From: an uncultured Altererythrobacter sp.
Lineage (GTDB): Bacteria; Pseudomonadota; Alphaproteobacteria; Sphingomonadales; Sphingomonadaceae
DNA: 64,000 nucleotides
Reading direction: 5' to 3'
NCBI GenBank assembly: GCA_913056125.1
Contig: CAJXNC010000001.1
Coordinates: forward strand, 434,001-498,000
Below the pieces are notes generated by a model. It was not told where the DNA came from, ran no database searches, and worked only from the letters and a program-made list of their open reading frames with translations. The translations under genes were made by a program, and so were the position numbers. The stretch's first letter is position 1. Each line of letters begins with the position of its first letter. This document shows positions 35,530 through 44,655 of the stretch, piece by piece.

Positions 35530-36462
35530 ATGGAAGAAGGTTATTCATTCCGTACCCAGCCGGCGCGCGGTTCCGGACTGTCCACGCGCGGCATCGTGCT
35601 TGCCGTGCTGGCGGCCTTTATCCTCGGCCTTGGGCTGGCCTGGTACCTGTTTGCCGACGAGGATTCGGCAGCGGGCGACATCTTCCGCCTGCGCGACGGC
35701 AATGAGGCCGCGGTGGAGGCTCCAGCTCCGGTAGAGTCCGAACCCGCGCCCGAAGCCAGTGCCAGCGAGCCGGCGGAAGAAGTGGTGCAGGAGGCGCGCG
35801 AAGCGGTCGAACGCGCCGAACAGGTGGTTGTCGCCACGGGCGGGATCGACCAGCGCGTGGCCGCAATGGAACAGCGCCTGACACGGCTCGACCTGCAATC
35901 GCAGGCTGCCATGGGCAATGCCGCGCGGGCAGAGGGCCTGCTGATCGCCTTTGCCGCTCGGCGCGCGATCGAGCGCGGCACGCCGCTCGGCTACCTCGAG
36001 GACCAGCTACGCCTGCGCTTCGGCGATGCGCGGCCCAACGCCGTTCAGACGGTGATCGATGCGGCTGCGGAACCTGTCACGCTCGACCAATTGCTCACAC
36101 GGCTCGACGGTATCGCGCCCGAGCTGGAAAGCCGCGAGATCGAGCAGGGATTCTTCTCCTGGCTCGGCAGCGAACTGTCGCAGATGTTCGTCGTGCGCAC
36201 CGACGACACGCCTTCACCCGCGGCCGAGAGGCGGCTCGAACGCGCACGCATCTATCTCGAGAGCGGTCGCATCGAATTCGCCGTTACCGAAGTGCGCAAC
36301 ATGCCCAATGCCGAAGTCGCCGAGAGCTGGCTGACGGATGCGGAGCGCTATGCCGCCGCGCAAAGGGCGCTCGAAGTGCTCGAGACCGCCGCCATTCTCG
36401 AGCCGCGTGAATTGCGCGATGCGGAGGGCAACCAGGTCACCCAGCCCAGTCCAGCTAACTAA
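35530..36462 (+). CDS. Mic60/mitofilin-like inner-membrane protein (COG4223-type)
   Basis: 310 residues from ATG 35530 (track uses the GTG one codon earlier) with GGGAAG upstream. One N-terminal membrane helix (TRGIVLAVLAAFILGLGLAWYLF), an acidic Ala/Pro/Glu linker, a probable coiled coil (about 95-140: VERAEQVVVATGGIDQRVA, then MEQRLTRLDLQSQAA), and a helical C-terminal part with SRTSRGTP-like gap replaced by RAIERGTPLGYLEDQLRLRF. It ends with a mitofilin-like QGFFSWLGSELSQMF and ARIYLESGRIEFAV. Alphaproteobacterial Mic60 genes are known to sit beside hemC-hemD and to shape intracytoplasmic membranes, the ancestor of mitochondrial cristae organisers. Length and position match. Confidence 0.82.
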   Translation: MEEGYSFRTQPARGSGLSTRGIVLAVLAAFILGLGLAWYLFADEDSAAGDIFRLRDGNEAAVEAPAPVESEPAPEASASEPAEEVVQEAREAVERAEQVVVATGGIDQRVAAMEQRLTRLDLQSQAAMGNAARAEGLLIAFAARRAIERGTPLGYLEDQLRLRFGDARPNAVQTVIDAAAEPVTLDQLLTRLDGIAPELESREIEQGFFSWLGSELSQMFVVRTDDTPSPAAERRLERARIYLESGRIEFAVTEVRNMPNAEVAESWLTDAERYAAAQRALEVLETAAILEPRELRDAEGNQVTQPSPAN

Positions 36463-36485
36463 GCCCGGCCAACTGATCTTGCTGA

Positions 36486-37700
36486 TCAGCCCTTGAGCAG
36501 TTCGGGGACCTTGCCGGAGACCCCGCGCGCCTCGTCCATGAACCAGCGTTTCAGAGGCGGTGTGCGCTGAACGACACCCATGCCGAGGCGGCGGACCGCA
36601 CTGGGAAGTTTGCCGGGAATGCCGAACAGGCGGGTGAGCGTGTCTGTCGCGGACATGACCATGAGCGAATCGAGCGCGCGCCACTTCTCGTAACGCGCCA
36701 GCATCTGTGCATCGCCCGGATCGAGGCCGAGGCGCATGCCTTCGACCAGCACTTCCACCAAAGCGCCGACATCGCGCAGGCCAAGGTTGAGCCCCTGACC
36801 GGCAATCGGGTGCATGCCATGCGCGGCATCGCCGACCAGCGCCATGCGATCGCCGACGATCTTCACCGTGTGCTGGAAGGAGAGCGGGTAGCTCATCAGT
36901 TTGCCCTCCAGCTCGATCTCGCCGAGCACGCCGTGCATGCGCTTGGCCACTTCGGCGCGGAAGGTCCCGCGCGGCAGGGCTAGCACGCCGGCGGCATCAT
37001 TTTCCGCCACGGTCCAGACCAGCGCGCTGCGATGTGTACCATCCTCACTGTCGAGCAGCGGCAGAAGGGCGAAGGGCCCTGCGGGATAGAAGATCTCCCA
37101 GGCGACATTGTCATGCGGCTTGGAGTGGGTGAGGCCGACGATCATGGCGCGGTGCGAGTAATCCCACTTGGCCATGGAAATGCCCGCATCCTCGCGCGTG
37201 GGCGAGCCGCGTCCCTCCGCGCCAACCAGCAGGCTCGCTTCGAGCACGGTCCCGTCTCCTAGCGTGGCCGAGACGCCATGTTCGCCGCGCTGGCGGTCCA
37301 CCACATCGACCGGGGCATGCCAGGCGATGAGGTCTTCCTTCTCTGCCGCCTCGAACAGGGCAAGGCGCAGCTGGCGATTGTGAAACATGCGGCCGAGCGA
37401 GCCTTCATGCTCTTCGGGCTGGAAATCGATCCGGCCCGGCTTCATCCCGTCGGTCACGGCGATGGAGGCAATCGGGCAGCCGAACGGCTCCAGCGCATCG
37501 GCGATGCCGATATTGGTGAACAGGTTCCAGCTCGCCGTGGAAATTGCCGAAGCGCGCCCGTCAAACCCTTCTGCGGTCAGTTCAGTTGGGTCCGCGCGGT
37601 CGACCACATGGCTGGAAATGCCCTTGCGTGCCGCGGCGAGGGCCAGGGTCATGCCCACCAGTCCGCCACCAAGGATCAATAGATCGCGCTTGTCGCTCAT
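36486..37700 (-). CDS. UbiH/UbiF/VisC-type FAD-dependent hydroxylase
   Basis: 404 residues from the ATG at 37700 with GGAG 9 bases upstream; the track start adds 58 residues of antisense-like sequence overlapping the divergent gene. FAD motifs: LLILGGGLVGMTLALAAARKG at the N-terminus, the DG motif region LLVGAEGRGSPTRED, and LVGDAAHGMHPIAGQGLNLG. These mark the UbiH/COQ6 family of ubiquinone-ring hydroxylases. It lies between the Mic60-like gene (convergent) and the DsbD-like gene (divergent, 43 bp). Which ubiquinone carbon it hydroxylates cannot be told from sequence alone. Confidence 0.93.
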   Translation of the reverse strand: MSDKRDLLILGGGLVGMTLALAAARKGISSHVVDRADPTELTAEGFDGRASAISTASWNLFTNIGIADALEPFGCPIASIAVTDGMKPGRIDFQPEEHEGSLGRMFHNRQLRLALFEAAEKEDLIAWHAPVDVVDRQRGEHGVSATLGDGTVLEASLLVGAEGRGSPTREDAGISMAKWDYSHRAMIVGLTHSKPHDNVAWEIFYPAGPFALLPLLDSEDGTHRSALVWTVAENDAAGVLALPRGTFRAEVAKRMHGVLGEIELEGKLMSYPLSFQHTVKIVGDRMALVGDAAHGMHPIAGQGLNLGLRDVGALVEVLVEGMRLGLDPGDAQMLARYEKWRALDSLMVMSATDTLTRLFGIPGKLPSAVRRLGMGVVQRTPPLKRWFMDEARGVSGKVPELLKG

Positions 37701-37743
37701 GGACTTGGCTCCTAGATCGTCGGCCACGATGCGCGCAAGCGAA

Positions 37744-39804
37744 ATGCCCCTTATCCGCCTGATGCTGGCGATGGTCGCCCTGCTGCTGGCCATTCCCGTG
37801 GCAGCGCAACAGGCATCGAGCCCTCCCGACATGATGGATCGCGGGACTGCGCGGCTGGTGGCGGAGAAGGCCATCGAGCCGGGGACGAGCGGAGATGTTG
37901 CGCTGGTCTTCGTGCCGATCGAGAACTGGCACGGCTACTGGTCAAATCCGGGCGATGCCGGGCAGGGCATGATGCTGCGCTGGACGCTCCCCGAAGGCTG
38001 GAGCGCGGGCGAGCCGCAATATCCGGTGCCGCAGACCTATGTCGTCGAAGGGCTGATGAACCATATCTTCGAGGGCGAGCATGCCGTTCTGGTTTCGCTC
38101 GATGTGCCGGAGGATGCTACGCCGGGGGCTTATCCGGTCAGCGTATTCGGCCAGTGGCTCACCTGTTCGGAGACGCTCTGCGTGCCGCAACAGGGCACGC
38201 TTTCGACCGTGGTGACGATTTCGGCTCTTGGGGGCGAGGGAGCAGAGGTCAATCCGCGTTTTGCCGAATGGCGTGCCGCTTTGCCGCCGCTGCTCGACCA
38301 GCAGGCCAAGTTCGAGTTCGCCGGTGATTTCCTGCGCGTGGCGATCCCGCTGCCGGCAAGCATGGATCTGGGCATGCCGCATGTCTTTGTCGCCGAGACC
38401 GGACTGGTGGATTACGCCGCGCCCCAGACCTTCTACCGCGATGGCGACGAGCTGGTGGCCGAGATCCGCCGCGACGGCAGGGGCGGAGAGGCAGAGGCGC
38501 TTTCGGGCATCATCGCGCTGGGCAGCGCGCGCGACGGTCTGCGCTTTACCGCCATGCCGGGCGAGGTCGCGACTGGTGGCCGCGTGCTGGCCGCAGCACC
38601 GGGCGACACGCCCGCGCTGTGGTCTTTGCTGCTCGCCGCGCTGGCGGGCGGGCTCATCCTCAACCTGATGCCCTGCGTCTTCCCGATCCTCAGCCTCAAG
38701 GCGCTGACTTTGGCGCGCGCGGGTGAGAGCGAGGCCGGGGCCAAGCGCGAGGCGCTTGCCTATTCTGCCGGCGTGGTGTTCGCCTGCCTGGCGCTGGGCG
38801 GGCTGATGCTGGCCTTGCGCGCTGCGGGAGAACAGGTCGGCTGGGCCTTCCAGCTGCAGGAGCCCGGCGTGGTTGTCGCGCTGCTGGTGCTCGCCGTGCT
38901 GATCACCGCCAACTTTGCCGGCCTGTTCGAACTGCCCTCGCTTTCGATTACGCGGCAGGGCGGTGGATCCTCCGCCTTTGCCACCGGACTGCTGGCCGCA
39001 TTCGTGGCGACGCCCTGCACCGGGCCTTTCATGGCGGCCGCCTTGGGCGCTGCGCTGTTACTGCCCGTGCTGCAGGCGCTGCTGCTGTTTGCGGCATTGG
39101 GTTTGGGACTGGCGCTGCCCTTCCTCCTGCTCGGTTTCGTGCCCGCGCTGCGCAGCCGCTTGCCCAGACCGGGTGCGTGGATGGACCGCTTCCGCAAGAT
39201 CATGGCGATCCCAATGGGGCTGACCGCGCTGGCCCTGATGTGGCTGGTCTCGCGCCTTGGTGGGCAGACATTCGCGTTGGTCACGCTCGCCGTAATTGCC
39301 GGATTGGTGCTGGGTGTCGCAATCGTCGGTCGTTTGCAACGCGCCGGCAAGATGGCCTGGCCCGCCTTTGGGCTGGTTGCCGCCCCCTTCCTGATTCTTG
39401 CCGCTTTCGCGCTACCGGCGACGTTCCAGCCCGGCTCCGAACGTGCTGACGAAAGCCTGCTATCGCCAGTCGATTACAGCGCAACCGCATTGGCCGAAGC
39501 GCGGGCGTCGGACCAGCCGGTGTTCCTCTGGTTCACCGCCGACTGGTGCCTGACCTGCAAGGTCAATGAGGGTGTCGCGATCGAGCGCGAAGCCACGAGG
39601 GAGGCCTTCGAGGAAGCGGGCGTTGTCGCCATGCGCGGTGACTGGACCGTGCGCGACGAGGCGATCACGCAATTCCTGACCGAGCAGGGCGCGGCCGGCG
39701 TGCCTCTCTATATGTGGTATCCGGCTGGCGGAGGCGCACCCGAGCAGCTCCCGCAGGTCCTCACGCCCGACATGCTGGTCGAGCTCGCCGAAGCTACTCG
39801 TTAG
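37744..39804 (+). CDS. DsbD/ScsB-like thiol:disulfide interchange protein
   Basis: 686 residues from ATG 37744 (ATG 37729 also possible; the track start at 37387 is inside the divergent gene). Signal peptide MLAMVALLLAIPVAAQ, then a periplasmic N-terminal domain (about 25-280) of the DsbC-like/ScsB type with NWHGYWSNPGDAG and LTCSETLCVPQ. The CcdA-like membrane domain has redox cysteines in MPCVFPILSLK (about 309) and ATPCTGPFMAA (about 423). A C-terminal thioredoxin domain has DWCLTCKVNE (about 599). This three-part plan passes electrons from cytosolic thioredoxin to periplasmic thiol proteins, for example for cytochrome c maturation. Confidence 0.93.
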   Translation: MPLIRLMLAMVALLLAIPVAAQQASSPPDMMDRGTARLVAEKAIEPGTSGDVALVFVPIENWHGYWSNPGDAGQGMMLRWTLPEGWSAGEPQYPVPQTYVVEGLMNHIFEGEHAVLVSLDVPEDATPGAYPVSVFGQWLTCSETLCVPQQGTLSTVVTISALGGEGAEVNPRFAEWRAALPPLLDQQAKFEFAGDFLRVAIPLPASMDLGMPHVFVAETGLVDYAAPQTFYRDGDELVAEIRRDGRGGEAEALSGIIALGSARDGLRFTAMPGEVATGGRVLAAAPGDTPALWSLLLAALAGGLILNLMPCVFPILSLKALTLARAGESEAGAKREALAYSAGVVFACLALGGLMLALRAAGEQVGWAFQLQEPGVVVALLVLAVLITANFAGLFELPSLSITRQGGGSSAFATGLLAAFVATPCTGPFMAAALGAALLLPVLQALLLFAALGLGLALPFLLLGFVPALRSRLPRPGAWMDRFRKIMAIPMGLTALALMWLVSRLGGQTFALVTLAVIAGLVLGVAIVGRLQRAGKMAWPAFGLVAAPFLILAAFALPATFQPGSERADESLLSPVDYSATALAEARASDQPVFLWFTADWCLTCKVNEGVAIEREATREAFEEAGVVAMRGDWTVRDEAITQFLTEQGAAGVPLYMWYPAGGGAPEQLPQVLTPDMLVELAEATR

Positions 39805-40369
39805 CTTCCGTCTCTTCCTCTTCTTCCGCTTCGGCTGCCACTACCTCGCCGCCCGCGCGGCACCAGGTCACGAACTCGCCCGGAATGCGGCTGCCCGCGA
39901 TTTCCAGCATGCCGCGCCCCGGCAATGTGGCGGTGATGTCGCGCGCGCCGGTAAACACGTCGAGCTGCGGGTCGTCCGCCGGCAGGCTGCCTTCCCAGCG
40001 CCACTCGCCCTCGCTCAGCACAGCATCGACCATGAAGCGGCTGCGCGTGCCATTGCCGAGCACGGGGAAGAGCGCGCTGAGGCCGGGCCGCGCCTCGGCG
40101 TGGCGAATGATGGAGATCTGCGGCGGCTCCGCATCGAGGCGGCAGGCGAGCGTCAGCAGCGGTGCCTCGTCGGCATTGCCGAAACTGATCGATTGGCCGC
40201 TTTCGTCGACCAGCCAGCTGGCCTCGCTCGTATCCGGAGAACTCGCCATCACGCTCGGCGGAGCAGCTTGCGGCTGATCGAGACGGACCTGCTGCACCGG
40301 CGCGGGTTCGGCCTCGCCACATGCGGCGAGGGGGATCAGGAGTGCGAATGCCAATGCGCGGCGGGGCAT
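39794..40369 (-). CDS. Hypothetical lipoprotein
   Basis: 191 residues from the ATG at 40369, where a lipoprotein signal begins (RALAFALLIPLAACGE, Cys near residue 17); the track start adds 24 unlikely residues. After a Pro/Gln-rich spacer there is a compact domain (about 50-170) with ACRLDAEPPQISIIRHAEA and ITATLPGRGMLEIAGSR. The C-terminus is a run of Glu/Ala. No family recognised. Its 3' end overlaps the convergent dsbD-like gene by 11 bp. The gene just upstream encodes a 45-residue CxxC microprotein. Confidence 0.8.
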   Translation of the reverse strand: MPRRALAFALLIPLAACGEAEPAPVQQVRLDQPQAAPPSVMASSPDTSEASWLVDESGQSISFGNADEAPLLTLACRLDAEPPQISIIRHAEARPGLSALFPVLGNGTRSRFMVDAVLSEGEWRWEGSLPADDPQLDVFTGARDITATLPGRGMLEIAGSRIPGEFVTWCRAGGEVVAAEAEEEEETEANE

Positions 40370-40373
40370 GGGG

Positions 40374-40511
40374 TCAGATCGCGTGGCGGCGGCGGTGATC
40401 GCTGAACTTCTCGCCGCCCAGAGCCTGCGTGCGCACGCCATTGACCTTCCACGGCTTGCACAGTTTGCAGCCGGAACGGGCGTTTCGGGGACGGTTGCGC
40501 TTGTGGTTCAT
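40374..40511 (-). CDS. 45-residue basic CxxC microprotein
   Basis: The protein begins MNHKRNRPRNARSGCKLCKP and ends in KFSDHRRRHAI, with two Cys in CKLCKPWK and a strongly basic composition. It resembles a small conserved protein found as a free-standing gene in many Proteobacteria (NRPRNARSGC-type), perhaps a nucleic-acid or zinc-binding mini-protein. It ends 4 bp before the lipoprotein start. The Shine-Dalgarno is poor. The ORF track shows a longer frame (40595) whose first 28 residues are probably not translated. Confidence 0.65.
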   Translation of the reverse strand: MNHKRNRPRNARSGCKLCKPWKVNGVRTQALGGEKFSDHRRRHAI

Positions 40512-40543
40512 GGGGAGCCACTTAGTCCTTGTTGGCCGAATCG

Positions 40544-40651
40544 TCACTTCTTCTTTGCGATCCACATCCCAATCTGGATGCCTCCAAGGGTGCATCCTCC
40601 GGCCCCACCAATTAGGACGATAATCAGACTAACAGTCTCAAATGGCGTCAT
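40544..40651 (-). CDS. 35-residue single-pass membrane microprotein
   Basis: Not in the ORF track (too short). The minus strand from ATG 40651 encodes MTPFETVSLIIVLIGGAGGC followed by TLGGIQIGMWIAKKK, a single glycine-rich membrane helix with a Lys-rich end. An in-frame ATG five codons upstream (40666) is possible. Base composition is lower in GC than the neighbours and no clear Shine-Dalgarno is seen. The window from 40512 to 40740 holds nothing else I recognise. Confidence 0.4.
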   Translation of the reverse strand: MTPFETVSLIIVLIGGAGGCTLGGIQIGMWIAKKK

Positions 40652-40740
40652 GGTGATCGCCCGCATCTGGCCCAAGGTGCCACTCTTGAAGCACGATCAC
40701 AGCAACTTCGCCAGCTAGCTTGAAGTGGCGCAATTCGATC

Positions 40741-41148
40741 CTAGTCATGAGGGCCTAAGCCGGTTCTAAGTGCCCATTGGCCACTTCCGATCCCACCAAC
40801 CGAACGAAACCAATCGAATCTCCCTGTAAAGGCTTCGGAATCAGAGCTGTTATATTCTAGCTCTCTTCGGACAATTGCTTTGAAGTTCACCGGGACGCTC
40901 CGCCCGTTCTGCAGTCGTATCTTCTGTACGGCATTGTAAAGCAGAGAAAGATCGGACGATCCTCCAAGGTTGAACAACGCTAACCTTACGTCGTCTCGCC
41001 AACGAACCCGGTCAGTCGATTCCGTGTCTTTGGTAGGATCAGCAATACCTAGAAGCCGTCGAAGAATCGCGTCTTCGGTTTCCTCTCCGTCCTCACGGTG
41101 AGACCAGATCTTTGCAAAGACATCGGTGCCGACTTCAATGGATCTCAT
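40741..41148 (-). CDS. Small protein with SeqA-N-terminal-like segment
   Basis: 135 residues in a pocket of distinctly lower GC than its neighbours. The first 35 residues, RSIEVGTDVFAKIWSHRED then ILRRLLGI, follow the pattern of the SeqA N-terminal oligomerisation domain, a ribbon-helix-helix-like module. The C-terminal 80 residues (RVRWRDDVRLALFNLGG, LQNGRSVPVNFKAIVRREL, FRSVGGIGSGQWALR) recall small winged domains found near restriction systems. No Shine-Dalgarno is evident. It lies just downstream of uvrB in the same direction. Function unknown; DNA binding is a reasonable guess, and foreign origin is suggested by base composition. Confidence 0.65.
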   Translation of the reverse strand: MRSIEVGTDVFAKIWSHREDGEETEDAILRRLLGIADPTKDTESTDRVRWRDDVRLALFNLGGSSDLSLLYNAVQKIRLQNGRSVPVNFKAIVRRELEYNSSDSEAFTGRFDWFRSVGGIGSGQWALRTGLGPHD

Positions 41149-41193
41149 TCTGCATGAATATCAGAATAGTTTGGAACTATCCAGAACTAAGTT

Positions 41194-43380
41194 CTATTTT
41201 CCGAACTTCCGCTGCGTCTTGCCGTATCGCAGCTTGCGCGTCCCCGGTCTGCCCTCATTGCTCCGCCCAACCACAGGCGCGCGTTTGTCCGCTTCTTCGA
41301 GCCCCAGCTCCTCGTTTTCGAGGCGGCGGATCTCGTCGCGCAGGCGACCGGCCTCCTCGAACTCGAGGTCGGCAGCGGCATCGCGCATGCGCTTTTCCAA
41401 GTCCTCGATATAGGCGCGGAGGTTGTGCCCGACGAGGTTGTTGCGATCGTCATCCCCCGTATCGACGGTGACGCCATCCTTGCTCGCCGTATGCGCGACG
41501 ATATCGGCAATGGCGCGCTTGATGGTCTGCGGGGTGATGCCGTGTTCTTCGTTATAGGCGCGCTGCTTTTCGCGGCGGCGCTCGGTCTCGGCCATGGCGC
41601 GTTCCATGCTGCCGGTAATGCGGTCGGCATAGAGGATGACCTTGCCATCGACGTTTCGTGCCGCGCGGCCGATCGTCTGGATCAGCGAGGTCTCGCTGCG
41701 CAGGAAGCCCTCCTTGTCGGCATCGAGGATGCAGACCAACCCGCATTCGGGAATGTCGAGGCCTTCGCGCAGCAGGTTGATGCCCACCAGCACGTCATAG
41801 ACGCCGAGGCGCAAGTCGCGGATCAGCTCGATACGTTCGAGCGTCTCCACGTCCGAATGCATGTAGCGTACCTTCACGCCCTGTTCGTGCATGAACTCGG
41901 TCAAATCTTCGGCCATGCGCTTGGTCAGCGTGGTGACGAGCGTGCGATAGCCCTTGGCCGCGACCGCCTTGCACTCGGCAATGCAGTCCTGCACCTGGTC
42001 CTCGACCGGGCGGATCTCGACGGGCGGGTCGATCAGGCCGGTCGGGCGGATGACCTGTTCGGCGAACACGCCGCCGGTCTGCTCCATCTCCCACGGGCCG
42101 GGCGTGGCCGAGACCGCGAAGGTCTGCGGGCGCATCGCGTCCCATTCGTTGAAGCGCAGCGGGCGGTTGTCGATGCAGGAGGGCAGGCGGAAACCGTATT
42201 CGGCGAGCGTCAGCTTGCGGCGATGGTCCCCGCGCGCCATCGCGCCGATCTGCGGCACCGTCTGGTGGCTTTCGTCGACGAAAAGCAGAGCGTTTTCGGG
42301 GAGGTATTCGAACAGGGTCGGCGGCGGTTCACCCGGCAGTCGACCGGTGAGGAAGCGCGAATAGTTCTCGATCCCGTTGCAGCTGCCGGTGGCGTGGATC
42401 ATTTCGAGGTCGAAGTTGGTCCGCTGTTCGAGGCGCTGGGCTTCGAGCAGGCGGCCTTCCTCGTGCAGTTCCTTGAGCCGCTCTTCCAGCTCGAACTTGA
42501 TGGCCTGCGTCGCCTGCTTCATCGTCGGGCCGGGCGTGACATAGTGCGAATTGGCGTAGATCCGCACCTTGTCGAGGCTGGCGCCTTTCTTGCCTGTGAG
42601 CGGGTCGAACTCGCTGATTTCCTCGATCTCGTCCCCGAAGAAGGAGATGCGCCAGGCCATGTCCTCATAGTGGCTGGGGAAGATTTCCAGATTGTCGCCG
42701 CGCACACGGAAACAGCCGCGCACGAATGCGGCATCGTTGCGCTTGTACTGCAGCGCGACGAGCTTGCGGATGATTTCCCGCTGGTCGACCGTCTCGTCCT
42801 TCTTGATGTCGAAGATCATCGCCGAATAGGTCTCGACCGAGCCGATACCGTAGAGGCAGGAGACAGAGGCCACGATCAGCACGTCGTCGCGTTCGAGCAG
42901 GGCGCGCGTGGCCGAGTGGCGCATGCGGTCGATCGCCTCGTTTACCGAGCTTTCCTTCTCGATATAGGTGTCGCTGCGCGGCACATAGGCCTCGGGCTGG
43001 TAGTAGTCGTAATAGGAGACGAAATACTCGACCGCGTTCTCGGGAAAGAAGCTCTTGAACTCGCCATAAAGCTGCGCGGCGAGGATCTTGTTGGGGGCCA
43101 GCACGAGGGCAGGGCGCTGCAATTGCTCGACCACCTTGGCCATGGTGAATGTCTTGCCCGATCCGGTAACGCCGAGCAGCACCTGCGTCTGCTCGCCCTC
43201 GCGCGCACCGGCTACCAACTCCTCGATCGCGGTGGGCTGGTCGCCGGCCGGCTCATAGTCCGAGACCAGCTTGAACGGCTTGCCACCCTGCGATTTTTCC
43301 GGTCTTGCGGGCTTGTGCGGGGTAAAGTCCCCGCTGGTATCGGGTTCTTCCAGTCCGCGTCGGATTACGAGTTCAGCCAT
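41194..43380 (-). CDS. uvrB: Excinuclease ABC subunit B
   Basis: 728 residues from ATG 43380 (the track uses a TTG seven codons earlier). It has a 30-residue N-terminal extension relative to E. coli UvrB. Walker [12 protein letters not shown] lies near residue 65, the beta-hairpin [19 protein letters not shown] follows, and the helicase motifs are FVDESHQTV and [13 protein letters not shown]. The C-terminal UVR domain that binds UvrC is [19 protein letters not shown]. It verifies DNA damage in nucleotide excision repair with UvrA and UvrC. It is divergent from the DUF3617 lipoprotein genes across about 120 bp. Confidence 0.98.
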   Translation of the reverse strand: MAELVIRRGLEEPDTSGDFTPHKPARPEKSQGGKPFKLVSDYEPAGDQPTAIEELVAGAREGEQTQVLLGVTGSGKTFTMAKVVEQLQRPALVLAPNKILAAQLYGEFKSFFPENAVEYFVSYYDYYQPEAYVPRSDTYIEKESSVNEAIDRMRHSATRALLERDDVLIVASVSCLYGIGSVETYSAMIFDIKKDETVDQREIIRKLVALQYKRNDAAFVRGCFRVRGDNLEIFPSHYEDMAWRISFFGDEIEEISEFDPLTGKKGASLDKVRIYANSHYVTPGPTMKQATQAIKFELEERLKELHEEGRLLEAQRLEQRTNFDLEMIHATGSCNGIENYSRFLTGRLPGEPPPTLFEYLPENALLFVDESHQTVPQIGAMARGDHRRKLTLAEYGFRLPSCIDNRPLRFNEWDAMRPQTFAVSATPGPWEMEQTGGVFAEQVIRPTGLIDPPVEIRPVEDQVQDCIAECKAVAAKGYRTLVTTLTKRMAEDLTEFMHEQGVKVRYMHSDVETLERIELIRDLRLGVYDVLVGINLLREGLDIPECGLVCILDADKEGFLRSETSLIQTIGRAARNVDGKVILYADRITGSMERAMAETERRREKQRAYNEEHGITPQTIKRAIADIVAHTASKDGVTVDTGDDDRNNLVGHNLRAYIEDLEKRMRDAAADLEFEEAGRLRDEIRRLENEELGLEEADKRAPVVGRSNEGRPGTRKLRYGKTQRKFGK

Positions 43381-43500
43381 GCCGGAACATATGGGGGACA
43401 ACGCAGGTCAACGCAATCGCATTGGAACCGTAACCAAGCGTTGATAGTTTGAGACCATTCTTGCGGGCAGTTTCCGGCCCGCCGACTTGGGGGATTCGTA

Positions 43501-44043
43501 ATGAAGAAATATCTCGTCCTGCCGCTTGCAGCCGCTTTTGCCCTGTCGGCCTGCGGTAGCGATACCGATGAGGAACTGGCCGGCGACGCCATGAGCGCCG
43601 ATGAAGTGGCCGATGCGGTTGCCGAAGCGGAAACGCCACGTGCGGGCCAGTATCGCTCCAGCCAGGAACTGCTCGAATTCGCGGTACCGGGTCTCGATGC
43701 CGACATGGAAGAACTGATCCGCTCTGCTTTCGCGGAGGGCGCAGCCGAGGAAACGACCTATTGCCTGACCGAAGAGGACGCCGCCAACAATCGCGAGGAA
43801 ATGCTGCGTGGCATGGCCGAAAGCGATTGCGAAGTGACCCGCTTCGACATGGTCGGGGGAACGATCGATGCCGCCATGTCCTGCCCCACGGGCGAAGGCA
43901 TGTCGGGAGATGTCACGCTGACCGGGACGATGGATTCGGACGGTGCGGACATGGTGATGAACTTCAGCGCGGACATTCCGAGCATGGGCCCGGCCTCGAT
44001 TCGCATGCGCGTGGTCTCCGAACGCATCGGGGATTGTTCCTGA
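43501..44043 (+). CDS. DUF3617 lipoprotein, copy 1
   Basis: 180 residues with a lipoprotein signal (KKYLVLPLAAAFALSACGS, Cys19). An acidic spacer is followed by the DUF3617 domain: AGQYRSSQELLEFAVPGL, the CLTEEDA motif with the first conserved Cys, ESDCEVTRFDM, MSCPTGEGMSGDVTLTGTM and the closing SERIGDCS. Four Cys can pair in the periplasm. The next gene encodes a second copy with the same Cys pattern. Function of the family is unknown; it is abundant in sphingomonads. Confidence 0.88.
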   Translation: MKKYLVLPLAAAFALSACGSDTDEELAGDAMSADEVADAVAEAETPRAGQYRSSQELLEFAVPGLDADMEELIRSAFAEGAAEETTYCLTEEDAANNREEMLRGMAESDCEVTRFDMVGGTIDAAMSCPTGEGMSGDVTLTGTMDSDGADMVMNFSADIPSMGPASIRMRVVSERIGDCS

Positions 44044-44084
44044 CGTCGCGACTTCGATCTGGCTCCTGCAGGAGCGGATTCTTC

Positions 44085-44582
44085 ATGGGGTGCCTTGTTT
44101 TGCTCTCGGCCTGCGACAGCACGCCGCCGAGCGAGGAGGACATCGTGGCACAGGCAGAGCAATTCGCTGCGCCCGATCCCGGCCTTTATCTCAGCACCAC
44201 CACGCTGATGTCCTTCGAATTGCCCAATGCCGGTCCGGACACGGCGGATCGCATGCGCTCGCAGCTCGACCTGCTTGCACCGCAAGAGCGCGAGATTTGC
44301 CTGACGGAGGCGGATGCCGAGCAAGGCTTCGCGGCCCTCCTGCGCGACATGCAGGAGGGAAATTGCGAGGTCACCAGCTTCGATGCGGGAGAAACGCGCT
44401 TCATCGCCGATTTCGCCTGTCCGGGAACCGGCGGGAGCTCGAGCCGCGTCATGATGGAGGGAACAGGCACCGCCACCACCTCGCAGATGGAGCTCGATAT
44501 CGAGCAGAACGGTTCCGCCATACCGGGCGGCGTTCTGACCATGCGCTTCGTCGTCGAGAATCAGCGCATTGGCGATTGCTGA
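44085..44582 (+). CDS. DUF3617 lipoprotein, copy 2
   Basis: 165 residues from ATG 44085 with GGAG about 11 bases upstream; the track's frame from 43761 runs through copy 1 and is an artefact. A short lipoprotein signal GCLVLLSAC is followed by the DUF3617 domain: PGLYLSTTTLMSFELPNAG, ICLTEADAEQGF, GNCEVTSFDAGE, FACPGTGGSS and NQRIGDC. Order and Cys spacing copy those of the preceding gene, indicating tandem duplication and divergence. The signal sequence is unusually short, so translation could start upstream at a TTG in the same frame. Function unknown. Confidence 0.82.
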   Translation: MGCLVLLSACDSTPPSEEDIVAQAEQFAAPDPGLYLSTTTLMSFELPNAGPDTADRMRSQLDLLAPQEREICLTEADAEQGFAALLRDMQEGNCEVTSFDAGETRFIADFACPGTGGSSSRVMMEGTGTATTSQMELDIEQNGSAIPGGVLTMRFVVENQRIGDC

Positions 44583-44655
44583 CCCCCGTTTGCGGAAACC
44601 GTCTCGCCTCAGCGCGTTCTGTGATTGATAAGTCATTTCTGTTACAGAGGTGCGC

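Noticed and set aside
41425-43452. 675-residue plus-strand ORF antisense to uvrB
   Set aside because: No recognisable domain and typical antisense composition; uvrB on the other strand is unmistakable.
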